From: JAGTVG01 sp964543195
GTDB taxonomy: Bacteria > Bacteroidota > Bacteroidia > Cytophagales > Cyclobacteriaceae
Length of the DNA: 64,000 bases
NCBI GenBank assembly: GCA_964543195.1
Contig: CAZIXF010000002.1
Coordinates: forward strand, 1 to 64,000
Direction of reading: 5' to 3'
A model generated the notes under the pieces. That model saw nothing but the letters and a program-made list of their open reading frames with translations, had not been told where the DNA came from and searched no databases. Positions 8,446 through 17,476 of the stretch are shown here, piece by piece (positions within the stretch are counted from its first letter, which is position 1; every line of letters starts with the position of its first letter). A program made the position numbers and the translations under genes.

Positions 8446-9684
8446 TTAATTAAGCAGAATGCGATAATATACTTTTCCGTTTCTTTCGACCATCGTCCCA
8501 CCTTCCTCAAGAATTGCCTGTTGCATGATAACCAGGATCCTTTCCACGATATGACTGATCCGGTTGTAGGCCGGCAATTCATCACGGGAATAATTTATGT
8601 ACGTATCATTGAAGGGCGTATCCCATGAATGACCCAGAGGCAGGCCTGTAGTAAGATATTCCGGAATGGCGGAGCCCCCATGGATAATGCCCATCAGCCC
8701 GCCGCAAGTGGCTGCCTGATTGTCACAATCATAACCGGCAGTGGTGGCTATAGCCACTGTTTTTGTAAAATCGCCCTGTCCATAAAGAATAGCCAAAATC
8801 CCGTTTAACCCGTTCACCACTGCACCTCCTACCTTGTAGGGGACCTCAAAACCATCCACCGAGTTATAATACTGATCATGGATGAGTTTTCGGGTATCTT
8901 GCCAGTTTTCATTTTCTGAATACCATCGTACTACATTGATCATACCTTCACGGTAGGGGCTGTTTTCCGGCAGATGGTCAATGGCAATATCCACCAGTTT
9001 GTTCACGTCCTTTTCAAAAAAAGCGGCGCTGTACATCACTCCATAGGCGATGGTAGCATGGGTAGCCCAGTCATCACACATGATCCTTGCACCCCACTCT
9101 GATCGTTCCGATGCTTTTGCCAGCATTCCGGGATAAATCACACCCCATATCTCATTGACCAGCTGGGATGTGATCCGGTACCAGTAGGGGTTATTATCTT
9201 TCGATCCGGTGGCAGGAGGCACCAATCCTTCATCCATAAGATCCCTTGCTTTCCTGTTAGCTGACCAGATAAACCGGTTGATGTGCTTTTTCCACATGAC
9301 AGCGATTTCTTCATAATTCAGGTCAAGCCCGTAAAGTTCAAGGGCATGAAGAGTAACGAATTCAATATCGGTATCATCATCGGTCCAGCCTCCATCCAGC
9401 GCATTGGCCATTACAGGAGTATATCCTCTCCGGTCGTTTATATTCATCTTTACATCAAGACTATCGAGTGACCGGTAATCGAGATACCGGTCAATATAAA
9501 CCGGGATAGGTGAACCGGTATACAGGTTTTCGAAGGGGAATCCCAGGTAATTACCCACAAGCTGCCCTACCCAGTATCCATGGATCTTGTCTTTCATTTC
9601 ATCCCTTGATATTTCATAAAATTCCTGGGGGTATGAGGCCTTGCTTGTAAAAATAAAAAGCAAACAAAAAATTATTTTTTTCAT
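8446..9684 (-). CDS. Secreted ADP-ribosylglycohydrolase-family protein
   Basis: 412 aa with a signal peptide (MKKIIFCLLFIFTSKA). The DraG-type dimetal site is recognisable: TDDDTD at residues 101-106 and AGYDCDNQAATCGGLMGI in the C-terminal half, matching the family's TDDT and DxD(N/T) motifs. Family members remove ADP-ribose from proteins or small molecules in the cytosol; an exported form more likely acts on another ADP-ribosyl-like or nucleoside substrate in the periplasm. That is inference. Same strand as the FG-GAP gene downstream. Confidence 0.85.
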   Translation of the reverse strand: MKKIIFCLLFIFTSKASYPQEFYEISRDEMKDKIHGYWVGQLVGNYLGFPFENLYTGSPIPVYIDRYLDYRSLDSLDVKMNINDRRGYTPVMANALDGGWTDDDTDIEFVTLHALELYGLDLNYEEIAVMWKKHINRFIWSANRKARDLMDEGLVPPATGSKDNNPYWYRITSQLVNEIWGVIYPGMLAKASERSEWGARIMCDDWATHATIAYGVMYSAAFFEKDVNKLVDIAIDHLPENSPYREGMINVVRWYSENENWQDTRKLIHDQYYNSVDGFEVPYKVGGAVVNGLNGILAILYGQGDFTKTVAIATTAGYDCDNQAATCGGLMGIIHGGSAIPEYLTTGLPLGHSWDTPFNDTYINYSRDELPAYNRISHIVERILVIMQQAILEEGGTMVERNGKVYYRILLN

Positions 9685-9791
9685 AGTAAACCAATAATAA
9701 CCAATACACTCCGGAATGACCGGTATATCGAGTTTTTCCTAAATTACATAATATAATTCATTCAATCCAGGAACGTATGATTTTGTCTGTT

Positions 9792-10028
9792 TTATGGGGC
9801 AGCACGCTCAGGATAGGATTCAGATTTATCCTCTTTAAATGAGATCCAATCGTTACCATCAGGATCCACCATACTGGAAAAACCACCTGCAGCCTTCTGA
9901 TAATAATAGGTGGCTGAAGGGGTTTTGATTACGAAACATTCCTGCCCTTCATCCATTATGCCCTCCTTAATACTGACCTGCCGGCAGGCCGAAAATATGA
10001 TCAAAAGAATCAGAAATTATGAACTCAT
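9792..10028 (-). pseudogene. Remnant of a secreted lipoprotein gene
   Basis: Starting from the ATG at 10028 the frame reads a lipoprotein leader (FLILLIIFSAC) but with a TAA at codon 4. It then continues with SATYYYQKAAGGFSSMVDPD and GNDWISF, which I recognise as the N-terminal part of a larger family of exported Bacteroidota proteins of unknown function. The frame stops after about 75 codons and no continuation is seen. A nonsense codon in the signal plus loss of the C-terminus indicates a dead gene. Confidence 0.6.
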
Positions 10029-10226
10029 AAGATCACTATAACCAGAATTCCCCCATTCTGTGTGAGATAAAATCGAACAAAAAAACCGGTATTTTTTTAA
10101 AAAGTGTGCGGTTTTGAACAATCAGAGTCTGATTAAACTTAGTCAATCACCTTATAGTCAACAAGTTATAAATGATGGCATGTAATTCGCATTTATAATA
10201 GCAGAATAAACACAGCCATGTTGATC

Positions 10227-10658
10227 ATGAAAAAAATTAACCTTTTGTTAGTGAGCCTTCTAATTGGAATTTCTTTTGCCTTGGCCGGGGGAGACGAGCA
10301 AAAAGTGGAAGAGCTGGTTTCAAAACATAAGGCGAAGATCGAAAAGGCGGATTCAAAAGACTGGAAGATCTATGCTGATTGCGCCAATGCCCTGGTAGAA
10401 AGGCGAATTATCTCCAGGGAAGTCTATGACTGGATCTGTCACAGCATTGAAATAAAGGAAACCATTTATAACCGGGTGGTGAAGGGCGATTATTATGTAC
10501 TGAAAGGTGAGATAAGAAAAGCACAAGCTGAATATGTTAAGGCAATCGAATTGGCCAAAAAGGAAAACAAGCATTACGAGATCGGCCGGATACAATGGAA
10601 AATCCTGATCTCAATGGGGGTGGAGAATTACAATAATTTCCATGCCGATATGAAATAG
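10227..10658 (+). CDS. Small secreted protein with a TPR-like C-terminus, function unknown
   Basis: 143 aa from the ATG at 10227 (an ATG at 10218 adds three residues). Signal peptide MKKINLLLVSLLIGISFALA. The mature part is helical and charged; VKGDYYVLKGEIRKAQAEYV resembles a single tetratricopeptide unit. No catalytic motif is seen. It stands alone and is followed by a strong terminator, so it is a monocistronic gene. Confidence 0.7.
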   Translation: MKKINLLLVSLLIGISFALAGGDEQKVEELVSKHKAKIEKADSKDWKIYADCANALVERRIISREVYDWICHSIEIKETIYNRVVKGDYYVLKGEIRKAQAEYVKAIELAKKENKHYEIGRIQWKILISMGVENYNNFHADMK

Positions 10659-10686
10659 CAGCACACTCAATACTAATATATCTCGG

Positions 10687-10722
10687 CGCTCCGGGCAACT
10701 CTTTCCCGGGGCGTTTATTTTT
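10687..10722 (+). terminator. Rho-independent terminator
   Basis: Nine-base-pair stem cgctccggg/cccggggcg (one G-T pair) with a nine-base loop, followed by tttattttt. It lies 29 bases after the stop of the small secreted protein. Confidence 0.85.
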
Positions 10723-11042
10723 GCCGCGAATACGATCAAATAATTTGGTTTTATGGAAACCAATAGAAAAACTTGAATAAATATGTCCGGATTAACCTGG
10801 CAGTCTAACTTCAAATGTATCGGTAAGCATAACCATCATTAGGCCAGCACGGGGTGTTTGATATATTGATGATTTCAGTCAGGCAGTTTTTTTTCGGGCA
10901 GCATCCTGCCTGCGGGAGATTAAGGGATCGGAGCTTATGATCAAAATATACGCAAGGGATGAATGGCCGGGCATTCAATGATTGTAATATAATGCCATAT
11001 AATAAACGATTCATCCAGGATAAGGTCCTGTAAAATCAATAA
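10723..11042. other. Intergenic spacer without a supported gene
   Basis: No frame here has a recognisable start, family or coding composition. It separates the terminator at 10722 from the 3' end of glpD. Confidence 0.5.
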
Positions 11043-12686
11043 TCAGTTGAAATTCTGTGAATTTTCAATGGTCTTGTTCAGTTTGTTTTTTTCCTCTTCG
11101 ACTTTTTTATCAGACCAGGAGAATTTTTCCCGGAAATATTCAAGGATCTCTTTCCTGTATTTCTGGATGGTCTCAATGTGAAAATATAGCCTTCCGGTTC
11201 TTCTTTCAACAAAATCCAGCACGGTACATACCATTTCATTTTCTACAGAAAAATGAAGCTCTGCCAGTATCAGTTTTACTTCCGGGTCATTTCCCCTCTG
11301 ATTTTCGATGTCTTTCAGGATTACCGTAGTTTGATCGCCGTAATTATGTACCAGGTATGCAGCATAATGCCGGGGGATATCCAGTTCATTCAGTTTTTTT
11401 TCAACGGATTGTATAAATGAGGAGACTTCCCGGGGACCTGAAAACGAATTTCCCTGCAGAGGCAGCTTTTTCGTTTTACATCCCGGGACAGATTTGTCAA
11501 TCATTTTTTTCCCGATCATATTCACCACGTTATCAGCCATCTTGCGGTAGCCGGTCAATTTCCCGCCCGCCATCGAAATCAGGCCAGATTCCGAGATGAA
11601 TATTTCATCCTTCCTGGAGATTTCGGAGGCTGTTTTCCCCTCTTCCGAGATCAGGGGACGCAACCCTGCCCAGCTGGATTTCACATCTTCAATTGATAGC
11701 TGGATGGAGGGTAATATGTCATTGACCGCTGTAATCAGGTATTTGGCATCAGCACGAGTGACGGGAATATTGTCTTTGTTTCCTTCAAAATCGGTATCGG
11801 TGGTTCCGATATAGGTGGATTTATCGCGCGGAATAATGAAGATCATTCTTCCATCTTCGATTTCAAAATAGAGGGATTGATTCACCGGTAGTTTTTCCCT
11901 GTCTACCACCAGGTGAACTCCCTTGGTCAGATGCAGATGTTTTCCTTTTTTTGAGTGGTTAAGTTCTCGCAGGTCATCCACCCAGGGTCCGCCGGCATTT
12001 ACCACGAATTTTCCATGTATCGCGAAGCTTTCCTTATTCAGATGATCGAAACATTCCACACCACTTACCAGGTTGTTTTCATAGATAAAATCTTCCGCTT
12101 CGACATAATTCAGAATGTCTGCTCCGTTTTTATAAGCCGTTTTAATGATTTCTAAGGTCAGTCTGGCATCGTCAGTCCGGTATTCGGCGTATAATCCACC
12201 GCCTGTTAATCTGTCTTCCGGAAGGAGGGGTTCCGTTTCAAGGGTCTTTTTCCTGTTGAGCATTTTTCTCCTGTCATCACCTTTCACGCCTGCCAGCATG
12301 TCATATAATTTTAATCCTATGGATATGGAGATCCTGCCCATCGAATCACCTTTCATGATGGGGAGAAGCATTTTTTCCGGCAACACAAGGTGGGGGGCCA
12401 ATTCATGCACAATTTTACGTTCCCTTCCCACATCCGACACCATTTTTACGTGAAACTGTTTCAGGTATCTTAATCCACCATGGATCAGTTTCGTAGACTT
12501 GCTGCTGGTGCCTGAAGCAAAGTCGTTTTTTTCAATCAATGCCACTTTAAGTCCTCTGGATGCTGCATCGAGCGCTATCCCTGCTCCTGTTATCCCGCCG
12601 CCAATCACAATGATATCATAATGCTGAGTGGCAAGTCTTGTTTTTATTTCCGCCCGGTTAAAAAAGGAAAATGATTTCATGTCCAC
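11043..12686 (-). CDS. glpD: Glycerol-3-phosphate dehydrogenase (FAD, aerobic type)
   Basis: 547 aa. It oxidises sn-glycerol 3-phosphate to dihydroxyacetone phosphate and passes electrons to quinone at the inner membrane. The FAD-binding Rossmann motif is VIGGGITGAG at residues 27-36, followed by SSKSTKLIHGGLRYL, the family signature; the C-terminal part is the alpha-helical DAO_C domain. Length agrees with the family. The start could be Met1 or Met3 (both near 12686). It is the last gene of a glpF-glpK-glpD operon, 36 bp after glpK. Confidence 0.95.
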   Translation of the reverse strand: MDMKSFSFFNRAEIKTRLATQHYDIIVIGGGITGAGIALDAASRGLKVALIEKNDFASGTSSKSTKLIHGGLRYLKQFHVKMVSDVGRERKIVHELAPHLVLPEKMLLPIMKGDSMGRISISIGLKLYDMLAGVKGDDRRKMLNRKKTLETEPLLPEDRLTGGGLYAEYRTDDARLTLEIIKTAYKNGADILNYVEAEDFIYENNLVSGVECFDHLNKESFAIHGKFVVNAGGPWVDDLRELNHSKKGKHLHLTKGVHLVVDREKLPVNQSLYFEIEDGRMIFIIPRDKSTYIGTTDTDFEGNKDNIPVTRADAKYLITAVNDILPSIQLSIEDVKSSWAGLRPLISEEGKTASEISRKDEIFISESGLISMAGGKLTGYRKMADNVVNMIGKKMIDKSVPGCKTKKLPLQGNSFSGPREVSSFIQSVEKKLNELDIPRHYAAYLVHNYGDQTTVILKDIENQRGNDPEVKLILAELHFSVENEMVCTVLDFVERRTGRLYFHIETIQKYRKEILEYFREKFSWSDKKVEEEKNKLNKTIENSQNFN

Positions 12687-12722
12687 AACAATCTAATAAT
12701 TATATAACAAATATTGTTGAGA

Positions 12723-14204
12723 TTAGTTTTGTAACCATCCCGTGGTTCTTTGAACAGCCTTCTGCCAACCGGCATAGAGTTTTTCCCTTGTCTTATCGTC
12801 CATTTGGGGTTTATATACCTTATCAATCCTGCGGTTGTTGATGATATCCTCCTTTTTCCACAATCCGGTCATAATTCCGGCCATATAGGCTGATCCTTTT
12901 GCCGTGGACTCGATCACCTCCGGCCGTTCAACTTCCACTCCCTGAATATCGGCCTGAAACTGCATCAGATAATTGTTGGCAGCTGCCCCTCCGTCCACTT
13001 TAAGAATTTTAGTGTTCACACCAGAATCTTTTTCCATGGCATCCAGCACATCCTTGGTCTGGTAGGCCAGTGATTGCAGGGTTGCCTTAATGATATGGTT
13101 TTTACCGGTATCCCGGGTAAGGCCGAACATGGCCCCCCTGGCGTACATATCCCAGTAGGGTGCACCCAATCCCGCAAAAGCAGGTACCACATAAACCGCA
13201 TTACTGTCGCCCGCTTTTTCTGCATAGAAAGATGAATCGGGGGCTGAATCGATCAGTTTTAACCCATCCCGTAACCATTGTATGGCTGCGCCGGCAATAA
13301 AGATGCTTCCCTCGAGGGCGTAGGTTATTTTATTATCCAGCCCCCAGGCAATGGTGGTGATCAGGCCGGACTTGGAATGATGCATTTGTTCACCTGTATT
13401 CATCAATACAAAGCAACCGGTGCCGTATGTATTTTTGGCTGATCCAATATCAAAACAAGCCTGACCAAAAAGGGCAGCCTGCTGATCGCCAAGGACACCT
13501 CCGATGGGAATGGTTGCCCCTTCAAATTCAAAATCGCCGTAATGATATGAAGAAGAGTGAACTTCAGGCATCATATTTCGGGGGATATTCAAATAGGCCA
13601 GCAGCTTATCATCCCAGTCCGTTTCTTTAATATTATATAATAAAGTCCTCGATGCGTTGGTATAATCCGTGGCATGTACCTTACCCTTGGTCAGCTTCCA
13701 TATCAGCCAGGTATCTACAGTACCCATTACCAGTTCACCATCCTGAGCACGTTTCTTAACACCATTTAGGTTCCTCATCATCCAGGCGATCTTGGTAGCT
13801 GAAAAATAGGAGTCGATCACCAGGCCCGTATTTTCCCGGATATACGGTTCCAGATTTTCCTGCTTCATTTCCTCACAAATATCGGCTGTTCTTTTATCCT
13901 GCCATACAATGGCATTCATCACAGGTTCACCTGTTTTTTTATCCCATACCAGGGTGGTTTCTCGCTGGTTAGTGATCCCGATAGCGGCAATGCTTTTCGG
14001 GTCAATACTGTTTTTTCTGACCAGGTTGACAAACACATCATACTGACTTTTCCAGATTTCTTCCGGATCGTGTTCCACCCATCCCGGTTTCGGAAAGATC
14101 TGTTCAAACTCTTTATGAGTGATGTCGACTATCTCACCCGATTCATTAAAAAGCACGGCCCTGGAACTTGTGGTCCCCTGATCAAGGGATATAATGTATT
14201 TCAT
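12723..14204 (-). CDS. glpK: Glycerol kinase
   Basis: 493 aa from the ATG at 14204, chosen because MKYIISLDQGTTSSR is the standard FGGY glycerol kinase N-terminus; the frame remains open upstream into glpF but that extension is not protein-like. It phosphorylates glycerol with ATP. The ATP-binding phosphate loop DQGTTSSR (8-15), the GVLGDQQAALFGQ segment and VDGGAAANNYLMQFQADI near the C-terminus are all typical. It sits 14 bp downstream of glpF and 36 bp before glpD. Confidence 0.96.
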   Translation of the reverse strand: MKYIISLDQGTTSSRAVLFNESGEIVDITHKEFEQIFPKPGWVEHDPEEIWKSQYDVFVNLVRKNSIDPKSIAAIGITNQRETTLVWDKKTGEPVMNAIVWQDKRTADICEEMKQENLEPYIRENTGLVIDSYFSATKIAWMMRNLNGVKKRAQDGELVMGTVDTWLIWKLTKGKVHATDYTNASRTLLYNIKETDWDDKLLAYLNIPRNMMPEVHSSSYHYGDFEFEGATIPIGGVLGDQQAALFGQACFDIGSAKNTYGTGCFVLMNTGEQMHHSKSGLITTIAWGLDNKITYALEGSIFIAGAAIQWLRDGLKLIDSAPDSSFYAEKAGDSNAVYVVPAFAGLGAPYWDMYARGAMFGLTRDTGKNHIIKATLQSLAYQTKDVLDAMEKDSGVNTKILKVDGGAAANNYLMQFQADIQGVEVERPEVIESTAKGSAYMAGIMTGLWKKEDIINNRRIDKVYKPQMDDKTREKLYAGWQKAVQRTTGWLQN

Positions 14205-14218
14205 ATCAGCTAGCAGTT

Positions 14219-15010
14219 TTATTTTTTTCTGTTCTTCAAATAAGCATATAGTATGATCACCACGGTAACAGTGGAAAACAACCAGAGAGAAATGGAAATT
14301 TTTTTCTCGAATAAGGCCTGGTAGAGCATTGCTCCCATTGTGCCTCCAAGCAGAGGTCCGAATACCGGAACCCATGAATACGACCAGTCCGATCCATCTT
14401 TTCCGGGAATCGGCAGAAAAAAATGGGCAATACGGGGGCCAAGATCCCTTGCAGGGTTTATAGCAAATCCGGTAGTGCCTCCGAAGGAAAACCCGATCGC
14501 ACTGACCAGGGCGCCCACCACAATGGGGTTCAACCCCTCGGTGAATTTATTAGCGCCGATAAACAATAAACCGAAGATCAGGAAAAAAGTTCCTATCAAC
14601 TCACTTATGAAATTCGAAGGATAAGACCTTATGGCAGGGACCGTGCTGAAAACACCTAATTTAGAGGCTGGATCATCTGTTTTCTTCCAGTGGGGCAGAT
14701 AATTCAACCACACGATAACCCCACCGGTGAATGCGCCCAGCACTTGTGCTCCTATATATCCTGGTACTTTTTCCCATGGAAAAGCGCCGGCAGCAGCAAA
14801 CCCTACCGTAACAGCCGGGTTGATATGTGCGCCGCTGATATTTCCCACGGCATAGATCGCCAGTGTGACGCCCATACCCCAGGCAATACAAATCAGGAGC
14901 CAGCTGCCTCCTTCCGCTTTTGAGTTTTTCAAAACGACGCCTGCGACCACTCCTCCTCCGAAGGCAGTGAGGATCATGGTCCCGATAAATTCTCCTAAAT
15001 ATTCTGACAT
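14219..15010 (-). CDS. glpF: Glycerol uptake facilitator (MIP family)
   Basis: 263 aa channel with both NPA boxes: SGAHINPAVT (NPA at 64-66) and GFAINPARDLGPR (NPA at 185-187). The Asp right after NPAR in the second box is a mark of glycerol-conducting rather than water-only channels. There is one extra hydrophobic segment at the C-terminus (SLWLFSTVTVVIILYAYL) beyond the six helices of the core, ending in a Lys/Arg tail. It is first in the glp operon; the divergent aldo/keto reductase starts 243 bp upstream, so this spacer holds the operon promoter, though I see no clear regulator site. Confidence 0.95.
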   Translation of the reverse strand: MSEYLGEFIGTMILTAFGGGVVAGVVLKNSKAEGGSWLLICIAWGMGVTLAIYAVGNISGAHINPAVTVGFAAAGAFPWEKVPGYIGAQVLGAFTGGVIVWLNYLPHWKKTDDPASKLGVFSTVPAIRSYPSNFISELIGTFFLIFGLLFIGANKFTEGLNPIVVGALVSAIGFSFGGTTGFAINPARDLGPRIAHFFLPIPGKDGSDWSYSWVPVFGPLLGGTMGAMLYQALFEKKISISLWLFSTVTVVIILYAYLKNRKK

Positions 15011-15253
15011 ATCACGAAGCGAGTTCTGTTATTGCACTTAAAAATATCATTTTACTTCAAATAATGACAAGATACATAAAAGAATATGGGTATTAGGCAG
15101 AATATTTTTTAAAGGCTATACTTGTTAATCAGGTGTAAATTAATATTCTTTATAAAAGGGATGCTTTCGTGAAGAGAATTCCAAAAATTTTTTTGAAATT
15201 TGGAAGAAAATCTTTACAATAAGAAATTGTATAAACCAAAAGATCAAATATAA

Positions 15254-16258
15254 ATGGGAAAGGATTTTACAAGGAGGAAATTCATAAAGACATTGATGGC
15301 CGGTGTAGCCATGGGCCCCGTTGTACTGAATTATCAGCACAACCGCCCTGGAGGGATCCCTACCCGACCGCTGGGTAAAACCGGTGAACATATTTCCATA
15401 TACGGATATGGGGGCTGGGATACCGGTGTGCCGGAAGAAAAGGTGAGCATCCGGATGATCCATGAGGCGATAGATGCAGGAGTAAACTTTTTCGATAATG
15501 CCTGGGAGTATAACGATGGAAGATCGGAAGAAGTGGTGGGTAAAGCATTGGCACAGAATGATTACAGAAAGAAAGCCTTCGTCATGACCAAAGTGTGTGC
15601 CCGTGATTACGAAGGCACAAAACGGCATATTGAAGACAGCCTCCGGAGATTAAGAACAGATCATGTAGACCTCATGCAATTCCATTCTATCCAGTATGAG
15701 GGGGATCCCGAACGGATCTTCGATCCTGAAAAGGGAGGTATGAAGGCCATGCTGGAAGCAAAGGAAGAAGGTAAGCTCCGGTATATAGGATTTTCGGGAC
15801 ACATGTATCCGGAAATGCATCTCGACATGATCAGCAGGTTCGCCTGGGATGCAGTTCAATTGCCCACAAATATTCTTGATGCACATTATAATAGTTTTCA
15901 AAAAAGGGTGTTGCCGGTATTGAATGAAAAGAATATTGGGCCGTTGGGAATGAAATCAGTGGCCGGGCAGAATGCACGTTTGCCACGTGAATTAAATGTA
16001 CCTGTGAAACTCTGCCGGAAATATTCGCTATCCCTGCCTGTGAGCACTGTGATTTGCGGGGTGCAAACACCGGAAGAATTGCGGTCTGACCTGGAAGTGG
16101 TCCGTGATTTCAAACCCCTGACTGAGGATGAAGTCAACGAACTGCTGGATACGTCGCGGGAACCTGCCCGTGATGGGACCATAGAAAGGTACAAGGATCC
16201 GCATAGTGGTTTTGGATGCTCTTATCATTCGCGGGTGTTGCGGTCGGAAAAAGGCTAG
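15254..16258 (+). CDS. Tat-signal aldo/keto reductase
   Basis: 334 aa. Tat leader at residues 7-26 (TRRKFIKTLMAGVAM), then a complete AKR barrel. The catalytic tetrad is visible: Asp81 and Tyr86 in NFFDNAWEY, Lys113 in MTKVCARD and His144 in LMQFHSIQY. The NAD(P)-binding end ICGVQTPEEL is also present. Exported AKRs of this kind are common in Bacteroidota and their substrates are unknown. It is divergent from glpF and monocistronic; a decayed gene follows. Confidence 0.88.
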   Translation: MGKDFTRRKFIKTLMAGVAMGPVVLNYQHNRPGGIPTRPLGKTGEHISIYGYGGWDTGVPEEKVSIRMIHEAIDAGVNFFDNAWEYNDGRSEEVVGKALAQNDYRKKAFVMTKVCARDYEGTKRHIEDSLRRLRTDHVDLMQFHSIQYEGDPERIFDPEKGGMKAMLEAKEEGKLRYIGFSGHMYPEMHLDMISRFAWDAVQLPTNILDAHYNSFQKRVLPVLNEKNIGPLGMKSVAGQNARLPRELNVPVKLCRKYSLSLPVSTVICGVQTPEELRSDLEVVRDFKPLTEDEVNELLDTSREPARDGTIERYKDPHSGFGCSYHSRVLRSEKG

Positions 16259-16413
16259 AGAGGATTACCGGGGCATGTATTGATATCCTCCGGGATCAAT
16301 TAATTGAAGATTTGATTTAAAATTATTTTTAAGTTTTGACATCTTTAATGTGAAACTAATCCCGGGATCATTTTTTTGAATAAATATTTTTTTAGATCAA
16401 ATCTTATTTTTCA

Positions 16414-16574
16414 GTGAAATCAGCCATTATAATTTTAATGGTATTGACCTTGATTAATCTGCCTTTGCTCAGAATGGGATAGAGGGAGAGATCATCAAAA
16501 CTAACGGGGATACTATTCAGGTTTACGTACTTAACAATCGATCGATCAACCCATATCCTCTCAATGCCGGTTAA
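16414..16574 (+). pseudogene. Frameshifted remnant of a small secreted protein gene
   Basis: From GTG at 16414 the frame gives a hydrophobic leader (MKSAIIILMVLTLINL). A shift of frame near 16460 is then needed to read AFAQNGIEGEIIKTNGDTIQ and VYVLNNRSINP up to TAA at 16572. The GEIIKTNGDTIQ segment is a pattern I know from the start of many secreted Bacteroidota proteins, so leader and mature part belong together. A single indel plus early stop make this a dead gene. The rest of the 16259-16643 spacer is empty. Confidence 0.5.
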
Positions 16575-16643
16575 CTGCTATAAAAAAACCAATTCTCTTT
16601 GATCGATCTATACCTCAATTCCTCATCCATTGCAGGCATCTGG

Positions 16644-17309
16644 TCAGTTATTTTCTGCCGCTTTAAAAAAAGCTTCCAGCTTCCTCATGTCAAGCTTTCC
16701 CCCGGTCCTCACCCCGTTACATACATCCACACCAAAAGGTTGCACGATGTCGAGTGCCTGTCGTACATTCCCCGAAAATAAACCTCCTGCCAGGAAAACC
16801 GGTATAATTACCGAATCGACGATCTTGCGGCTGATCTTCCAGTCATGTACCCTGCCCGTACCACCTAATTCTTTCTCTTTGAGATCCGGATTTCCGCTGT
16901 CCAGCAGAATGGCATCAACCTGAGAAGATGCTTTTATAGCTTCATCAACCGACTCCTCACCCTGCACATGTATTACCTGTACGAGCTTGATAGCAGGCAA
17001 TCTTTTACGTATCGATTTATATTTACTATCCTTCAGCCGGTCCACCAACTGGATAGTATTCGTATTTACTTTTTTATGATGGGCCACTACCTTTTCCACG
17101 GTTGTTTCGCTTGTCAACAGAAACGTCCCGATGGCAGGGGGTACCCTTTCCACGATCTTTTTAATCAGATTATCCGGAATAGTACCCGGGCCGCTGGGCA
17201 TCTTTCCCACCAGGCCTAATGCCGATGCACCCATATCGATCGAGGTAACGGCCTCTTCAAGGTTCCCAATGCAACAAATTTTAATCCGGGGTCTGGAACG
17301 CATCTGCAT
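16644..17309 (-). CDS. trpF: Phosphoribosylanthranilate isomerase-like protein
   Basis: 221 aa TIM barrel matching TrpF throughout. The N-terminal KICCIG (normally KICGIT) keeps the catalytic Cys12, ILLDSG keeps the catalytic Asp137, and the phosphate-binding ends LAGGL and DVCNGVRTGGKLD are present. TrpF isomerises N-(5-phosphoribosyl)anthranilate in tryptophan synthesis. No other trp gene is in the window, and two motifs deviate (CC for CG, and NGVRTGGKLD for the usual SSGVE..G.KD). An isolated or repurposed TrpF homologue is possible. Start Met1 or Met3. Confidence 0.8.
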   Translation of the reverse strand: MQMRSRPRIKICCIGNLEEAVTSIDMGASALGLVGKMPSGPGTIPDNLIKKIVERVPPAIGTFLLTSETTVEKVVAHHKKVNTNTIQLVDRLKDSKYKSIRKRLPAIKLVQVIHVQGEESVDEAIKASSQVDAILLDSGNPDLKEKELGGTGRVHDWKISRKIVDSVIIPVFLAGGLFSGNVRQALDIVQPFGVDVCNGVRTGGKLDMRKLEAFFKAAENN

Positions 17310-17476
17310 AAATTATTTATCAAAAATAACAAACTTTAATAATATCAACGGGTTGGAATAATTCTTATTCAACACCTTTCCCGGGATTCAAGCCTTTTCA
17401 ATTCAGTCATCCCTGTCCTTTCCAGCGCCTTTTCCAACTTTCATGCAGTAAAAAAACAGTTTTCTCCGGTGTCCTA

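Noticed and set aside
10811..11014. Minus-strand frame of 67 codons in the glpD spacer
   Set aside because: No leader, no conserved pattern and no promoter; spacer-like composition.
14205..14375. Upstream extension of glpK
   Set aside because: It would overlap glpF by 157 bases; the kinase family starts at MKYIISLDQGTT.
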